Shown piece by piece: positions 1 through 8,452 of a DNA stretch of 64,000 nt. The notes under the pieces were generated by a model that worked only from the letters and a program-made list of their open reading frames with translations, made no database searches and was not told the DNA's origin. Made by a program: the position numbers and the translations under genes. The stretch covers positions 1 through 64,000 of the forward strand of contig CAZLHI010000003.1 in the NCBI GenBank assembly GCA_964559435.1. The letters are read 5' to 3'. The stretch is from Hebobacterum sp964559435 (GTDB lineage Bacteria; Armatimonadota; Hebobacteria; Hebobacterales; Hebobacteraceae). Numbering within the stretch: the stretch's first letter is position 1; every line of letters begins with the position of its first letter.

Positions 1-129
1 ATCTCCCGCCAACTCCCGCAAGCCGCCTGACCAACGCTAAGCGGTCACACCCGGCGGCCAGACTCATGCCCCGCATCCCGCGGCTCCCATGCGCTCGAGC
101 GAGACGGACCTCACCGCTGGCCCTGCGGC

Positions 130-157
130 TTGACACAGCGAAAGCGCCCTCTAGAAT
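130..157 (+). promoter_or_regulatory. sigma70-type promoter upstream of the receiver gene
   Basis: TTGACA at 130-135, a 16-base spacer and TAGAAT at 152-157. This is near consensus and lies about 110 bases before the start of the receiver-domain gene, which probably also carries the ROK kinase as a second gene. Confidence 0.6.
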
Positions 158-265
158 AGAGAGCGACCAGACAGCAACCGGGGCGCTGTGGGCGTGTGGC
201 TGGATTGCGGCAGGCGCGAACGCAAGTCCGGCGAATCTTCTGGCTGAGAGGCCGGGCCGAGGAAC

Positions 266-691
266 GTGATGGGACGAGAATCCGCCAAGCCGACTCGCAC
301 AACGAAGATACTGGTCGTGGACGATGAGCATTCGGTACGCGATCTCTGCATCGCCTGCGTTCGACATGGTCTGGGCAAGGAATACGAGGTGGTGGAGGCA
401 TCGAACGGTGAAGAGGCGATGGCTGCCGTGGAGGCGGAGCGGCCGGATCTGATACTGCTCGACATCAAGATGCCGGGGATGGACGGATTTGAAGTATGTC
501 GGCGGCTGAAGAGCTCGGCCGACACAAGGAATGTCCCGGTCGTCTTCCTGACAGCGCTGGGCGAGGAGAGGCATGTCGAAAAGGGCCTAGCGTTAGGCGG
601 AGATGGCTACGTCGTGAAGCCCTTCAACGCGGTGACCCTGGCCGCACAAATAACTGAGCTACTCACACCAAGCAGCGACCAGGCCGACTGA
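266..691 (+). CDS. stand-alone response regulator receiver protein (CheY-like)
   Basis: This 141-residue protein is a single receiver domain with no output domain, so it should act by binding a partner once phosphorylated. The phosphorylation chemistry is intact: acidic pair D19/D20, phospho-acceptor D66 in LLDIKMPG, the switch threonine T96 in FLTA, and K118 in VKPF. The start is GTG at 266 followed directly by ATG at 269, and a purine-rich GAGG..GAGGAAC stretch precedes both. A sigma70-like promoter lies about 110 bases upstream. The next gene, a ROK kinase, starts 21 bases downstream on the same strand, so the two are probably cotranscribed. No cognate kinase is adjacent; the histidine kinase at 14147 is also an orphan. 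The partner is unknown. Confidence 0.9.
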   Translation: MMGRESAKPTRTTKILVVDDEHSVRDLCIACVRHGLGKEYEVVEASNGEEAMAAVEAERPDLILLDIKMPGMDGFEVCRRLKSSADTRNVPVVFLTALGEERHVEKGLALGGDGYVVKPFNAVTLAAQITELLTPSSDQAD

Positions 692-712
692 AGGTCGCGC
701 CGGGAGGCAAGT

Positions 713-1810
713 GTGGGCGAAGAGCAAGGGGCGGCGGGTACACGGCGTCATATCGGCGTCGACATCGGCGGGACAAACATCCGGGCAGGCGTCGTGGATG
801 ATGGGGGGCGAATCCTGGGCGAGGCGCGGCGTCCGGCGCTGGCCGAGACAGGCTTGCGTGCCGCCGTCGGCCGAGCGATCGAGGCCGCTGAGGAGGCGCT
901 GAACAACGCCGGCTTGACTCCAGCGGATGTTGCGGGCATCGGGGCCGGCGTTCCCGGCGCTCATCGGTCGCGAGAAGGAATCACGGTCTACTCGCCCAAC
1001 TTCGCAGACTCGCGCGGCGTGCCGGTGCTGCCACCCATCAAAGAGGCCCTCGGCCTGCCGGCGTTCATGCTAAACGACGTCGCCGTGCAGACGCTGGGCG
1101 AGCATCGCTTCGGGGCGGGGCAGGGGTATTCACATATGGTGATGATCACCCTCGGGACCGGCATCGGCGGCGGAGCCATCATCGACGGCGAGCTTCGCGT
1201 GGGCTATACGGAGGGGTTCGCCGAAGTTGGTCACATGACCATCGATCCAGACGGTCCGTTCTGCCAATGCGGCAACCAGGGTTGCTGGGAGGCTCTCGCC
1301 GGCCGAGACGCCATCGTGGGCCGGGCCGTGACGCGGATTCAGCGGGGCCGGCAGACGGCCATCGCCGACATGGTGGACTTCCGCCTGGGGTCTATCACGC
1401 CGGCCTTGATCGGGCGATGCGCAGACCAGGAAGACCAGGTAGCCATCGAGGTGCTGGCCGAGACGGGGTACTACCTGGGCATCGGTGTAGCTAATCTCAT
1501 CCAGCTCTACAATCCGGAGGTGCTCGTCATTGGGGGCGGCATCGCCCAGGCAGGGCGGTCGCTCTTCGAACCCATCACGCGGACGGTGCGGGCAAGAGCC
1601 CACATGGTGCCGGCGTCGACGTGTCGGATTGTGCCAGCACAGCTGGGCGACGATGCCGGGATAATCGGGGGCTCGGTGTTGGCGGCGCTTGAGCTCTCAC
1701 GAGTAGAGCCGGAGGCGAAGCCAGCCGAAGAGACCGCGGTAGGTCAGCCAGAGCCCATCGAAAGCGGGGCCAAACTGAAGGCGGAACCGGAAGAAGAGGC
1801 GGCCTCCTAG
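713..1810 (+). CDS. ROK family sugar kinase (glucokinase-like)
   Basis: A cytoplasmic ATP-dependent sugar kinase of the ROK family, 365 residues. Near the N terminus is the phosphate-binding motif DIGGTNIRAG. In the middle is GTGIGGGAIIDGEL, followed by EVGHMTIDPDG and the family zinc motif CQCGNQGCWE. The conserved His and three Cys suggest a kinase rather than a NagC/XylR-type repressor, because no N-terminal helix-turn-helix is present. Glucose is the likeliest substrate, but ROK specificity cannot be read from sequence. The last 45 or so residues are a Glu/Pro/Ala-rich tail absent from typical ROK kinases of about 310-320 residues. The start is GTG with GGGAGG upstream. It follows the receiver gene and precedes ftsH, which has its own promoter. 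Confidence 0.9.
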   Translation: MGEEQGAAGTRRHIGVDIGGTNIRAGVVDDGGRILGEARRPALAETGLRAAVGRAIEAAEEALNNAGLTPADVAGIGAGVPGAHRSREGITVYSPNFADSRGVPVLPPIKEALGLPAFMLNDVAVQTLGEHRFGAGQGYSHMVMITLGTGIGGGAIIDGELRVGYTEGFAEVGHMTIDPDGPFCQCGNQGCWEALAGRDAIVGRAVTRIQRGRQTAIADMVDFRLGSITPALIGRCADQEDQVAIEVLAETGYYLGIGVANLIQLYNPEVLVIGGGIAQAGRSLFEPITRTVRARAHMVPASTCRIVPAQLGDDAGIIGGSVLAALELSRVEPEAKPAEETAVGQPEPIESGAKLKAEPEEEAAS

Positions 1811-1906
1811 CGACTCTCTCGCGGCTGCGGGCTGCAGACCGTGCGCTGGAGGCTGTACAGCGTACGTGGAATATGCCATTCGCAGGATCTGATCTGGCTT
1901 GGGCAA

Positions 1907-1935
1907 TTGTGGTGCGGGAGCCCGCGTGTTACAAT
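1907..1935 (+). promoter_or_regulatory. sigma70-type promoter of ftsH
   Basis: TTGTGG at 1907-1912, a 17-base spacer and TACAAT at 1930-1935, about 95 bases before the ftsH start codon. The spacer contains a short GCGGGAGCCCGC palindrome (1914-1925) that could be an operator; that is a guess. Confidence 0.5.
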
Positions 1936-2031
1936 GGGGTGTCGGCCGGGGGTAGTTTCCGCGATGCCGGCACAGGGAACACATTTACAGGTGGGACGAA
2001 ACCTGAGTCCGTGTCTCAGGTCTGAGGAGTT

Positions 2032-3954
2032 GTGGACTTGGCGCGTTTCTTCAGGATAGCAAGCTGGATTGCCCTGGTGGCGGTGGCCGTCATATTCCTC
2101 CAGCAGTACGTCCAGACGAAGGACACGAAGGAGCCCTTCAACTTCGGGCGCCTCATGCAGGAGGTCGAGGCGGGCAACGTCACCTCTCTGACGGTCTACC
2201 CGAAGAACAAGGGCGAAGGCACGTATAGGGCCGACGGCAAGGAGCGGGAGTTCGTCGTCGACCTCCCGGCGGATCAGCAGGTCTACATGGAGCGGGTCTT
2301 GGCCAAGGTGCCAACCGTGACGATCGAGCGGCCATCCATCTCCGATGTTTGGGTGAGTGGACTCTTCTATCTCCTCATCACCGGCCTGCTGATCATCGGC
2401 TTCTGGATCTTCGTCGTGCGGCAGAGCCAGAGCAGCGGCAGCCAGGCCTTGTCCTTCGGGCGAAGCCGCGCCCGGCGGCTTCCCGAATCCTCGCCTAAGG
2501 TCACTTTTGACGACGTGGCAGGCATAGAGGAGGCCAAGGCCGAGCTCATGGAGGTCGTCGAATTCCTGAGGAACCCGCGCAAGTTCCAGGCCTTGGGCGC
2601 GCGGATTCCGAAGGGCGTGCTGCTCGTGGGACCGCCGGGCTCTGGCAAGACGTTGCTCGCCAGGGCGATTGCGGGAGAGGCCGGCGTGCCATTCTTCCAC
2701 ATGAGCGGCTCCGAGTTCGTCGAGATGTTCGTCGGCGTCGGCGCTTCTCGCGTGCGTGACTTGTTCGAGCAGGCCAAGGCGAACCGCCCGTGTATTGTGT
2801 TCATTGACGAGATCGACGCGGTGGGCCGCCAGCGCTTTGCCGGATTGGGAGGCGGCCACGACGAGCGTGAGCAAACGCTCAACCAGCTCCTGGTGGAAAT
2901 GGACGGCTTCGAGCCGAACTCCCGGGTCGTGCTCATCTCCGCCACAAACCGGCCGGACGTACTAGACCCGGCGCTGCTTCGGCCAGGCCGATTTGACCGG
3001 CGGATACAGGTGGACAACCCAGACCTGAAGGGGCGCGTCGCCATCCTCAAGGTTCACATGAAGGGCAAGCCAATCGACGATGATGTGGACCTCGAGGTCC
3101 TTGGCCGCCGCACGCCGGGGTTCTCGGGCGCGGACCTCGCCAATCTGACAAACGAGGCCGCCCTTCTCGCTGCGAGAAGAGACCGAGAGACGGTCAGCAT
3201 GCCTGAGCTCGAGGACTCCGTCGAGCGAGTGGTCGCCGGTCCGGAGCGGAAGAGCCGCATCATCTCGCAGCAGGAGCGTAAGGTCCTCGCCCAGCATGAG
3301 GTGGGGCATGCTGTGCTGGCCGAGCTGCTCCCGCAGGCGGACCCGGTGCACAAGGTATCGATCTTGCAGCGCGGACTTGCCCTCGGCTATACGCTCCAGC
3401 TCCCGCAGGAAGACCGCTACATCATGAGCCGAAGCGAGCTGATGGACCGGATCGCGGTGTTCCTGGGCGGCCGCGTGTCTGAGGAGCTATCGTTCCAAGA
3501 GATAAGCACGGGCGCGGCCGACGATCTGAAGAAGGCGACGGAGCTCGCCCGCAGGATGGTGACAGACTTCGGCATGAGCCAGACGCTCGGCCCTGTCAGC
3601 CTGGGGCGCAAGTCCGAGCAGCCATTCCTCGGGCGCGACCTGATGGAGGATCGGAACTACTCCGAGCAGGTCGCCTCCGCTATCGACAAGGAGCTGTCCA
3701 CCATCATCGAGGACTGCTACGAACGGGCCAAGGCCCTGCTGGCGGAACATTCCGACGACGTACGCCGCGTGGTGGAGGTCGTACTCGAACGAGAGACGCT
3801 CAGCGGGGACGAGATTCGGGCGATCATGCGAGGCGAGAAACTGCCCGACAGGCCGCCGCCGGCCGAGCCAGAGCCGGAAGAGAAAGTGACCCCGCCCGAG
3901 GCCGAGACAGACCACAAGCCGCCGGTGACGGGGGAGCAGCCTCAGGTCGCGTAA
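2032..3954 (+). CDS. ftsH: ATP-dependent zinc metalloprotease FtsH
   Basis: A membrane-anchored AAA+ protease that degrades misfolded membrane proteins and regulatory proteins as a hexamer. The 640 residues show the standard layout: a transmembrane segment at about 9-25, a periplasmic domain, a second transmembrane segment at about 106-128, an AAA+ module with Walker A GPPGSGKT at about 199-206 and Walker B IVFIDEIDA, the second region of homology ATNRPDVLDPALLRPGRFDR, and the peptidase zinc site HEVGH at about 422-426. A third zinc ligand Asp lies in TGAADDLKKA near residue 496. HEVGH replaces the usual HEAGH, which keeps the HExxH ligands. The C terminus is a Pro/Glu-rich low-complexity tail. 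The GTG start has GAGGAG six bases upstream. A strong hairpin follows. Confidence 0.97.
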   Translation: MDLARFFRIASWIALVAVAVIFLQQYVQTKDTKEPFNFGRLMQEVEAGNVTSLTVYPKNKGEGTYRADGKEREFVVDLPADQQVYMERVLAKVPTVTIERPSISDVWVSGLFYLLITGLLIIGFWIFVVRQSQSSGSQALSFGRSRARRLPESSPKVTFDDVAGIEEAKAELMEVVEFLRNPRKFQALGARIPKGVLLVGPPGSGKTLLARAIAGEAGVPFFHMSGSEFVEMFVGVGASRVRDLFEQAKANRPCIVFIDEIDAVGRQRFAGLGGGHDEREQTLNQLLVEMDGFEPNSRVVLISATNRPDVLDPALLRPGRFDRRIQVDNPDLKGRVAILKVHMKGKPIDDDVDLEVLGRRTPGFSGADLANLTNEAALLAARRDRETVSMPELEDSVERVVAGPERKSRIISQQERKVLAQHEVGHAVLAELLPQADPVHKVSILQRGLALGYTLQLPQEDRYIMSRSELMDRIAVFLGGRVSEELSFQEISTGAADDLKKATELARRMVTDFGMSQTLGPVSLGRKSEQPFLGRDLMEDRNYSEQVASAIDKELSTIIEDCYERAKALLAEHSDDVRRVVEVVLERETLSGDEIRAIMRGEKLPDRPPPAEPEPEEKVTPPEAETDHKPPVTGEQPQVA

Positions 3955-3982
3955 GGGCCTGACAAAACGGATGAGAGAGACA

Positions 3983-4012
3983 CGCCGCCGCGCCCGACTG
4001 GGCGCGGCGGCG
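3983..4012. terminator. bidirectional terminator hairpin between convergent genes
   Basis: A perfect 13-base-pair GC stem (3983-3995 with 4000-4012) has a four-base GACT loop. It lies between the convergent ends of ftsH (stop at 3954) and the epimerase gene (stop at 4014). There is no long U-tract on either side; on the minus strand TGTCTCTCTC follows. Confidence 0.65.
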
Positions 4013-4013
4013 C

Positions 4014-4826
4014 CTACTGGGCGAGGGCGGCACGGAGGCAGTCGATGGCTTTGGCGGCCGCGGTGCCGGCGTCCGGCAGCGGCAGGAACTCGCCGCTCAG
4101 CCAGCCAGCATATCCCAGGCTCCGCAACAGCCTCAGAATGCCGGCGAAATCGAGGTGGCCGCCGCCCGGGTGCCGGCGATTGGAGTCGGCCACGTGGAAG
4201 TGGAAGATGCGGTCACCGGCCCGCCGGATGCTGTCCTCGACGGATGGCTCCTCGACGTTCATGTGGAAGGTGTCGGGAAGCAGGCCGACGTTATCAGCTC
4301 CCACACTCGCGATGACTTCCAGCGCCTCGTCCACCGTGTTCACCAGCGATGTCTCGTAGCGGTTGAGGGGCTCGAGCACGAGGCGCACCCCGAGCGCCGA
4401 GGCAGCCGCGGCGCCCTCCAGTAGTCCTTCCACCAGCCACTCCATCGTCTGCTCACGGGACACGTCGTCGCGGAACATCCCCCGGATCAGACCCACGATG
4501 ATGATCGCGTTCATACGCGCGGCGAACGGCAGATGACCCTTCAGGCGATCGAGCGCGCTCCGGCGAACGGCTGGGTCAGGGTCGGTGAACGAGATACGCT
4601 CCTCCCCCCACGCCTGGCCGGTGCCGATCGCGGGCACCTCGAGCCCGTGGCGCTGCACCACCGCCGCAAGGAGGTCCTCATCGACCAAGGCCGGATCCCG
4701 GACGGCTAGCTCGACCCCGTCGTACCCGAGGCCAGCGATGCGCGCCAGGTTCTCCTCGAGGTCGCCCCTGAAGGTGGCCGCCTGGAACAGCGCGGCGTGT
4801 GTTGACAGAACGACGGCGAGTTTCAC
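4014..4826 (-). CDS. iolO: sugar isomerase/epimerase TIM-barrel protein, likely 5-keto-L-gluconate epimerase
   Basis: A 270-residue AP-endonuclease-2-type (xylose-isomerase-like) TIM barrel. Metal and substrate ligands typical of 3-epimerases are visible: Glu in LEPLNRYET, Asp/His in PDTFHMN, His in FHVADSNRRHPG and Glu in SGEFLPLP. It is the last gene of a four-gene minus-strand operon, 18 bases after the hydrolase gene. In the Thermotoga inositol pathway, the corresponding enzyme (IolO) converts 5-keto-L-gluconate to D-tagaturonate. The assignment rests mainly on the operon order, because this fold also includes hydroxypyruvate isomerases and D-tagatose 3-epimerases. The start is GTG. Confidence 0.7.
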   Translation of the reverse strand: MKLAVVLSTHAALFQAATFRGDLEENLARIAGLGYDGVELAVRDPALVDEDLLAAVVQRHGLEVPAIGTGQAWGEERISFTDPDPAVRRSALDRLKGHLPFAARMNAIIIVGLIRGMFRDDVSREQTMEWLVEGLLEGAAAASALGVRLVLEPLNRYETSLVNTVDEALEVIASVGADNVGLLPDTFHMNVEEPSVEDSIRRAGDRIFHFHVADSNRRHPGGGHLDFAGILRLLRSLGYAGWLSGEFLPLPDAGTAAAKAIDCLRAALAQ

Positions 4827-4844
4827 AGCGGCGCTCTTGCGAGA

Positions 4845-5969
4845 CTACACATCCGTCCCTTGGCCAATCCGGGGCAGCCCGTAGACAGGTCTCCACCCTG
4901 GGCTCAGCGGCTCCCGCAGGTACGGCTCCATGTCCTCGGCCTTCCGCAGTGTCACCTCCTCCACGGGCGGGACCTCGCCGGGCGGAAATGCCTCGAGGAT
5001 CTGATCGTTGAGAAGCGTCAGATACTTCAGGATGGCCGCCACGGGACGTTTTGCCTTCTCGGCGCTGGCGGACCTCGCCTTACCGACGACGCCCTCAGGA
5101 GTGGCCGCGATCTCGATTGGGAAGTGTCCCTCCCCCTCCGACCATCGGCTCGGCCGCCCGAACGGGTCCACCGATTTGTCGAAGTGTCCGTCCGGCAGGT
5201 AGCTGGCGGCTTCGGTGTCTACCGCATGCTCCATATCCACCATCTCGGGGAAGAGCAGCAGGCCGAGAGAGGTCTCGGATTCGTCTGCGTGAACGAAGTT
5301 GGTCTCCCACTTGCCCCCCCGTTCCTTCGTGCGGAAGAACTCCCGCACCGCGCGATGCCAGTCGATGACCCTGAAGATGCCCGGGAGCTGGTGCCTCTTC
5401 TGGAACTCCTGCACGGCCGACTCCAACATCCAGAGCTGGCCGTGGTTGTTCACGATAATCTGCTTGCGAAAGCCGTCGTTCCAGAGGCCGAGCATGACGT
5501 CGATCATGAGTTCGCGCACGACGTGCTCCCGGAGAACGATCGTGCCCGGCATTCCCATATGATGGTACGGATGTCCGCCGTACATCAGCGGCGGCAGAGC
5601 TAGGTTGACGGCGGCGCCCCGCTTGGCCGTGAACCGGCGAACGCCCTCGACGATAGCGCTCACGAACAGCGTGTCCATTGCGCTCACCGTGTGGCGGCCG
5701 TGCAACTCCGTGCAGCCGACCGGGATGAGCACGACGTCGTTCTCGCGGCGGTCCGCCTCCACCCGGTGCCGGATCGTCGTCTGGATATACGAGCCCGGCT
5801 TCGCCCATTCCACGGGCGACGGGATCCCGTAGTCTGTGAGGATCGCTTCGATCTCGGCATCGCTGGCGTCCCAAACCTCCTTCTTCAGCCGACCCACCGA
5901 GTTGTCCTCAAAGAACAAATCGGGCTGATCCGTCGCCAGCAGGCCTGGCGGAACTCGCTTCTCAGACAT
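4845..5969 (-). CDS. iolN: creatininase-fold hydrolase, likely 3-dehydro-scyllo-inosose hydrolase
   Basis: This 374-residue protein belongs to the creatininase family, a fold that normally holds two metal ions. Metal-binding residues are visible in the order VGCTELHGRHTVSAMDT, GGHPYHHMGMPGT, NNHGQ and a later HADESETS with its acidic residues. It is about 100 residues longer than simple creatininases, with extra N- and C-terminal segments. That length and its place between a zinc dehydrogenase and a TIM-barrel epimerase match IolN, which opens the ring of a diketo-inositol to give 5-keto-L-gluconate. The start is supported by AAGGAG seven bases upstream, and only 17 bases separate it from the preceding dehydrogenase stop. 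Family membership is clear; the exact substrate is inferred from context. Confidence 0.8.
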   Translation of the reverse strand: MSEKRVPPGLLATDQPDLFFEDNSVGRLKKEVWDASDAEIEAILTDYGIPSPVEWAKPGSYIQTTIRHRVEADRRENDVVLIPVGCTELHGRHTVSAMDTLFVSAIVEGVRRFTAKRGAAVNLALPPLMYGGHPYHHMGMPGTIVLREHVVRELMIDVMLGLWNDGFRKQIIVNNHGQLWMLESAVQEFQKRHQLPGIFRVIDWHRAVREFFRTKERGGKWETNFVHADESETSLGLLLFPEMVDMEHAVDTEAASYLPDGHFDKSVDPFGRPSRWSEGEGHFPIEIAATPEGVVGKARSASAEKAKRPVAAILKYLTLLNDQILEAFPPGEVPPVEEVTLRKAEDMEPYLREPLSPGWRPVYGLPRIGQGTDV

Positions 5970-5986
5970 GTGACTTCTCCTTCAGT

Positions 5987-7144
5987 CTAGCTCGGTTTGA
6001 CGAGAATCTTGCCATCAGACCGGGAGGCGCTGCGGGCGATGGCCTCCACCGTCTCGCCGAGGCCATAGCGGGCGGTGATAATCGGTCTCAGGTCGAGCCG
6101 CCCCGCGGCCACCATCCGGATGACGTTCGGGAAGTTCTCATAGCCCGAGTGGCCCTGGGCGCCGTACACCTGCGAGTGCCGCACCTGGAACGTCTCGAGG
6201 TACATGGGCACCCGCTCGGCCGCCCGGCCGATCTGTACGATCTTCCCATTGACGGCAAGCGCCCTCTCCATCGGCGGCACGGTGAGCTGCGGCGCTCCCG
6301 CGGCCTCGATATGAAAGTCGAAGCCCTCGCCCCGACTCAACTCCATCATGACGTCGCCAGCATTCACTTCCTGCGGATCGTAGACGTAGTCTGCCCCCAC
6401 CTTCTGGGCCAGCTCGCGCCGCTCCGGCGAGATCTCGAAGACCGCGATCGTGGAGGCACCGGCCGCGCGTGCCAGGCCGACCGCTGCCAGGCCGATGGGC
6501 CCTGCGCCGAAGACGCTCACGTAGTGACCTGGCCTGAACCCTCCGGCGCGGGAGAAGATCGCGTTATAGGACACGCACGTCGGCTCGGTCAGCGCGCCGG
6601 CCTCGTATGCCTGTTCCTCGTCGCCCAGCTGCTCGGCGACTGCGTCGATCTTCCAACAGAACTTCTCATCCAACGCAATGAAATCGGCGAAGGCCCCTGG
6701 AATCGTGAAGCCGATCTCCTCCAGGTTGATGCACTGATTCGGGTAGCCATTGCGGCAGGGGATGCAGCGACCACACCAGATCATCTCCTCGGCGGTCACC
6801 ATGTCGCCCTTCCTGAGCGTCGTCACCTCCTTGCCCACCTCCACGACTTGACCTGAGAACTCGTGGCCCAGGATCGTGGGAAACTTGGTCAGCCCCGGGT
6901 AGAGGATGTAGCCGTCATCGTCCGTCTCGTAGAAGTGCATGTCCGAGCCGCAGACCCCGCATGCCTTCACCTGAATCAACACCTCCCGCGGTCCGATCTC
7001 CGGGTCCGGCCAGTCTTGCACTGCGAGCCTCGGATTGCGCCAGATGTTGCTGCCGGTGATCGCCTTGCCGGTTTTCGTCTCCCATTCCGAAAGCGCGTAA
7101 CCCGGCCGGAGGTCCCACTTCGCGTCCAGGACTAGGCCCTTCAT
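5987..7144 (-). CDS. iolM: zinc-dependent medium-chain dehydrogenase, likely scyllo-inosose 3-dehydrogenase
   Basis: A 385-residue zinc alcohol dehydrogenase. The catalytic zinc site is represented by KACGVCGSDMHFYE and LGHEFSGQVVEVG, and the structural zinc lobe by CGRCIPCRNGYPNQC. The nucleotide-binding fold contains SVFGAGPIGLAAVGLARAAGA. An extended N terminus of about 45 residues before the catalytic domain (MKGLVLDAKW..) resembles the inosose dehydrogenase IolM rather than ordinary threonine or sorbitol dehydrogenases. IolM oxidises 2-keto-myo-inositol to a diketo-inositol with NAD. GAGGAG lies upstream of the ATG. It is the second gene of the operon, 55 bases after the Gfo/Idh gene. 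The dehydrogenase class is certain and the substrate is inferred from its neighbours. Confidence 0.8.
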   Translation of the reverse strand: MKGLVLDAKWDLRPGYALSEWETKTGKAITGSNIWRNPRLAVQDWPDPEIGPREVLIQVKACGVCGSDMHFYETDDDGYILYPGLTKFPTILGHEFSGQVVEVGKEVTTLRKGDMVTAEEMIWCGRCIPCRNGYPNQCINLEEIGFTIPGAFADFIALDEKFCWKIDAVAEQLGDEEQAYEAGALTEPTCVSYNAIFSRAGGFRPGHYVSVFGAGPIGLAAVGLARAAGASTIAVFEISPERRELAQKVGADYVYDPQEVNAGDVMMELSRGEGFDFHIEAAGAPQLTVPPMERALAVNGKIVQIGRAAERVPMYLETFQVRHSQVYGAQGHSGYENFPNVIRMVAAGRLDLRPIITARYGLGETVEAIARSASRSDGKILVKPS

Positions 7145-7199
7145 CTCAATGATCTCCTCACACTGTCTGTCACACCCGACCCCGTTCGCAGCGCCGCCG

Positions 7200-8222
7200 T
7201 CAGATCGGCGCTATCTCGCTCAGCCTGACCGGGCGATTCTCTTCGTAGGACTTCCGCGCCGCGTAGCCCATAACCACAGGGATCCGGCCATCCCGCCCCG
7301 TGACCGGCGGATCCGTCTCGCCCAGAATGCACTCCACGAAATCCATCATCTCGGCAACGTACGACTCGACATAGCGGTCGAGGAAGAAGAAGCGAGGCAG
7401 CGGACCATGAACGCCCGCGCAGTCATTCAGCGCCGCCGAATCCGGCGCGGCGTTCGAGACCGTGACCATGCCGTCCGACCCGAAGACCTCCACTCTCTGG
7501 TCATATCCGAAGACGGCACGGCGGCTGTTCTCGATCACGCCGATCGCACCGTTTTGGAACCGCAGCGTGATGGTCGCCGTGTCGATGTCACCCGCCTCTC
7601 CGATCTTCCGGTCCACCAGCACTCCCCCGGCGGCGAACACCTCCTCGACCTCGCAGCCCATGAGGTAGCGCGCCATGTCGAAGTCGTGGATCGTCATGTC
7701 GAGGAAGATGCCCCCCGACCGTTTCACGTAGTCTAGCGGCGGCGGCTCCGGGTCTCGGCTCGTGATCCGCAACTGGTGTGGCTTGCCCACCTTCCCTTCC
7801 GCCACCATCGCCCGGGCCCGGCAGAAACTCGGGTCGAACCGGCGGTTAAAACCGACCTGGACCTTCACCCCAGCGCTCTCCACCGCCGCCAGCGCCCGGT
7901 CGATTCGGCTCAGATCGAGATCGATTGGTTTCTCGCAGAAGATGTGTTTGCCTGCCGCGGCCGCCTCCTCGATGATCTGGGAATGGGTGTCGGTGCTGGA
8001 GCTGATCACGACCGCATCGACGTCGGCCTTCTCCAGAACCACTCGGTAGTCCTCAGCCGCTGACCGCACATCAAGCTCCTGGGCACAGCTCGCTAGCGCT
8101 TCCCCGTTGACATCAGACAGCGCACACAGACTGGCCCGGGGGATGTGATAGGCTAGGTTGCGGGCGTGCAGCCGGCCTATCCGGCCGACACCAATGACGG
8201 CAACTCTCACTTCAGCGGCCAT
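7200..8222 (-). CDS. iolG: Gfo/Idh/MocA family dehydrogenase, likely inositol 2-dehydrogenase
   Basis: The chosen ATG gives 340 residues, normal for inositol 2-dehydrogenases. A longer frame starting at 8396 has no RBS, whereas AAAGAGGT sits before the 8222 start. The Rossmann motif VAVIGVGRIGRLHARN is at the N terminus, followed by the EKP motif in HIFCEKPIDLD, which carries the catalytic-site lysine, and DMTIHDFDMARYLMG with the conserved His/Asp of inositol dehydrogenases. It should oxidise myo-inositol (or a related polyol) to the 2-keto form using NAD. As first gene of the four-gene operon it fits step one of the IolG-M-N-O route. The 230-base gap to the divergent MFS gene must hold its promoter. 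Confidence 0.8.
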   Translation of the reverse strand: MAAEVRVAVIGVGRIGRLHARNLAYHIPRASLCALSDVNGEALASCAQELDVRSAAEDYRVVLEKADVDAVVISSSTDTHSQIIEEAAAAGKHIFCEKPIDLDLSRIDRALAAVESAGVKVQVGFNRRFDPSFCRARAMVAEGKVGKPHQLRITSRDPEPPPLDYVKRSGGIFLDMTIHDFDMARYLMGCEVEEVFAAGGVLVDRKIGEAGDIDTATITLRFQNGAIGVIENSRRAVFGYDQRVEVFGSDGMVTVSNAAPDSAALNDCAGVHGPLPRFFFLDRYVESYVAEMMDFVECILGETDPPVTGRDGRIPVVMGYAARKSYEENRPVRLSEIAPI

Positions 8223-8406
8223 GTCTACCTCTTTGAACGTCGCCGAATTCAGCAATGAGATCAGGGTGGCCCGGCTCGGTGCAACGGTCCATGTTCTTGT
8301 CTTTGCGGGTGCACGTGTCCTGCACGAAACGAGAGCTGGTCTGGGCGGCAGACGGAGCGGCGTGCCAGACAGAGGAGTGTCGATGTGGGAGGGCAAAGAT
8401 ACAGGT

Positions 8407-8430
8407 GCGCGTCCGCCTGAGCGGGCGCGC
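8407..8430 (+). promoter_or_regulatory. GC hairpin in the leader of the MFS gene
   Basis: A ten-base-pair stem (8407-8416 with 8421-8430, one G-U pair) with a CTGA loop ends just before the RBS of the MFS gene and is followed by TTCGTCT. It could be an attenuator or protect the leader. No partner antiterminator structure was recognised. Confidence 0.3.
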
Positions 8431-8452
8431 TTCGTCTAACCGGGGAGCCTCA

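Noticed and set aside
1..265. Gene before the receiver protein
   Set aside because: Short frames here have no RBS or recognisable domain; the stretch is read as a promoter region.
1807..2874. Long open frame on the minus strand opposite ftsH
   Set aside because: It mirrors ftsH codons, has no RBS or family features, and the plus-strand protein is certain.
8255..8452. N-terminal extension of the MFS protein
   Set aside because: The 66 extra residues are polar and cysteine-rich, do not look like a transporter start, and the GTG at 8453 has GGGGAG upstream.
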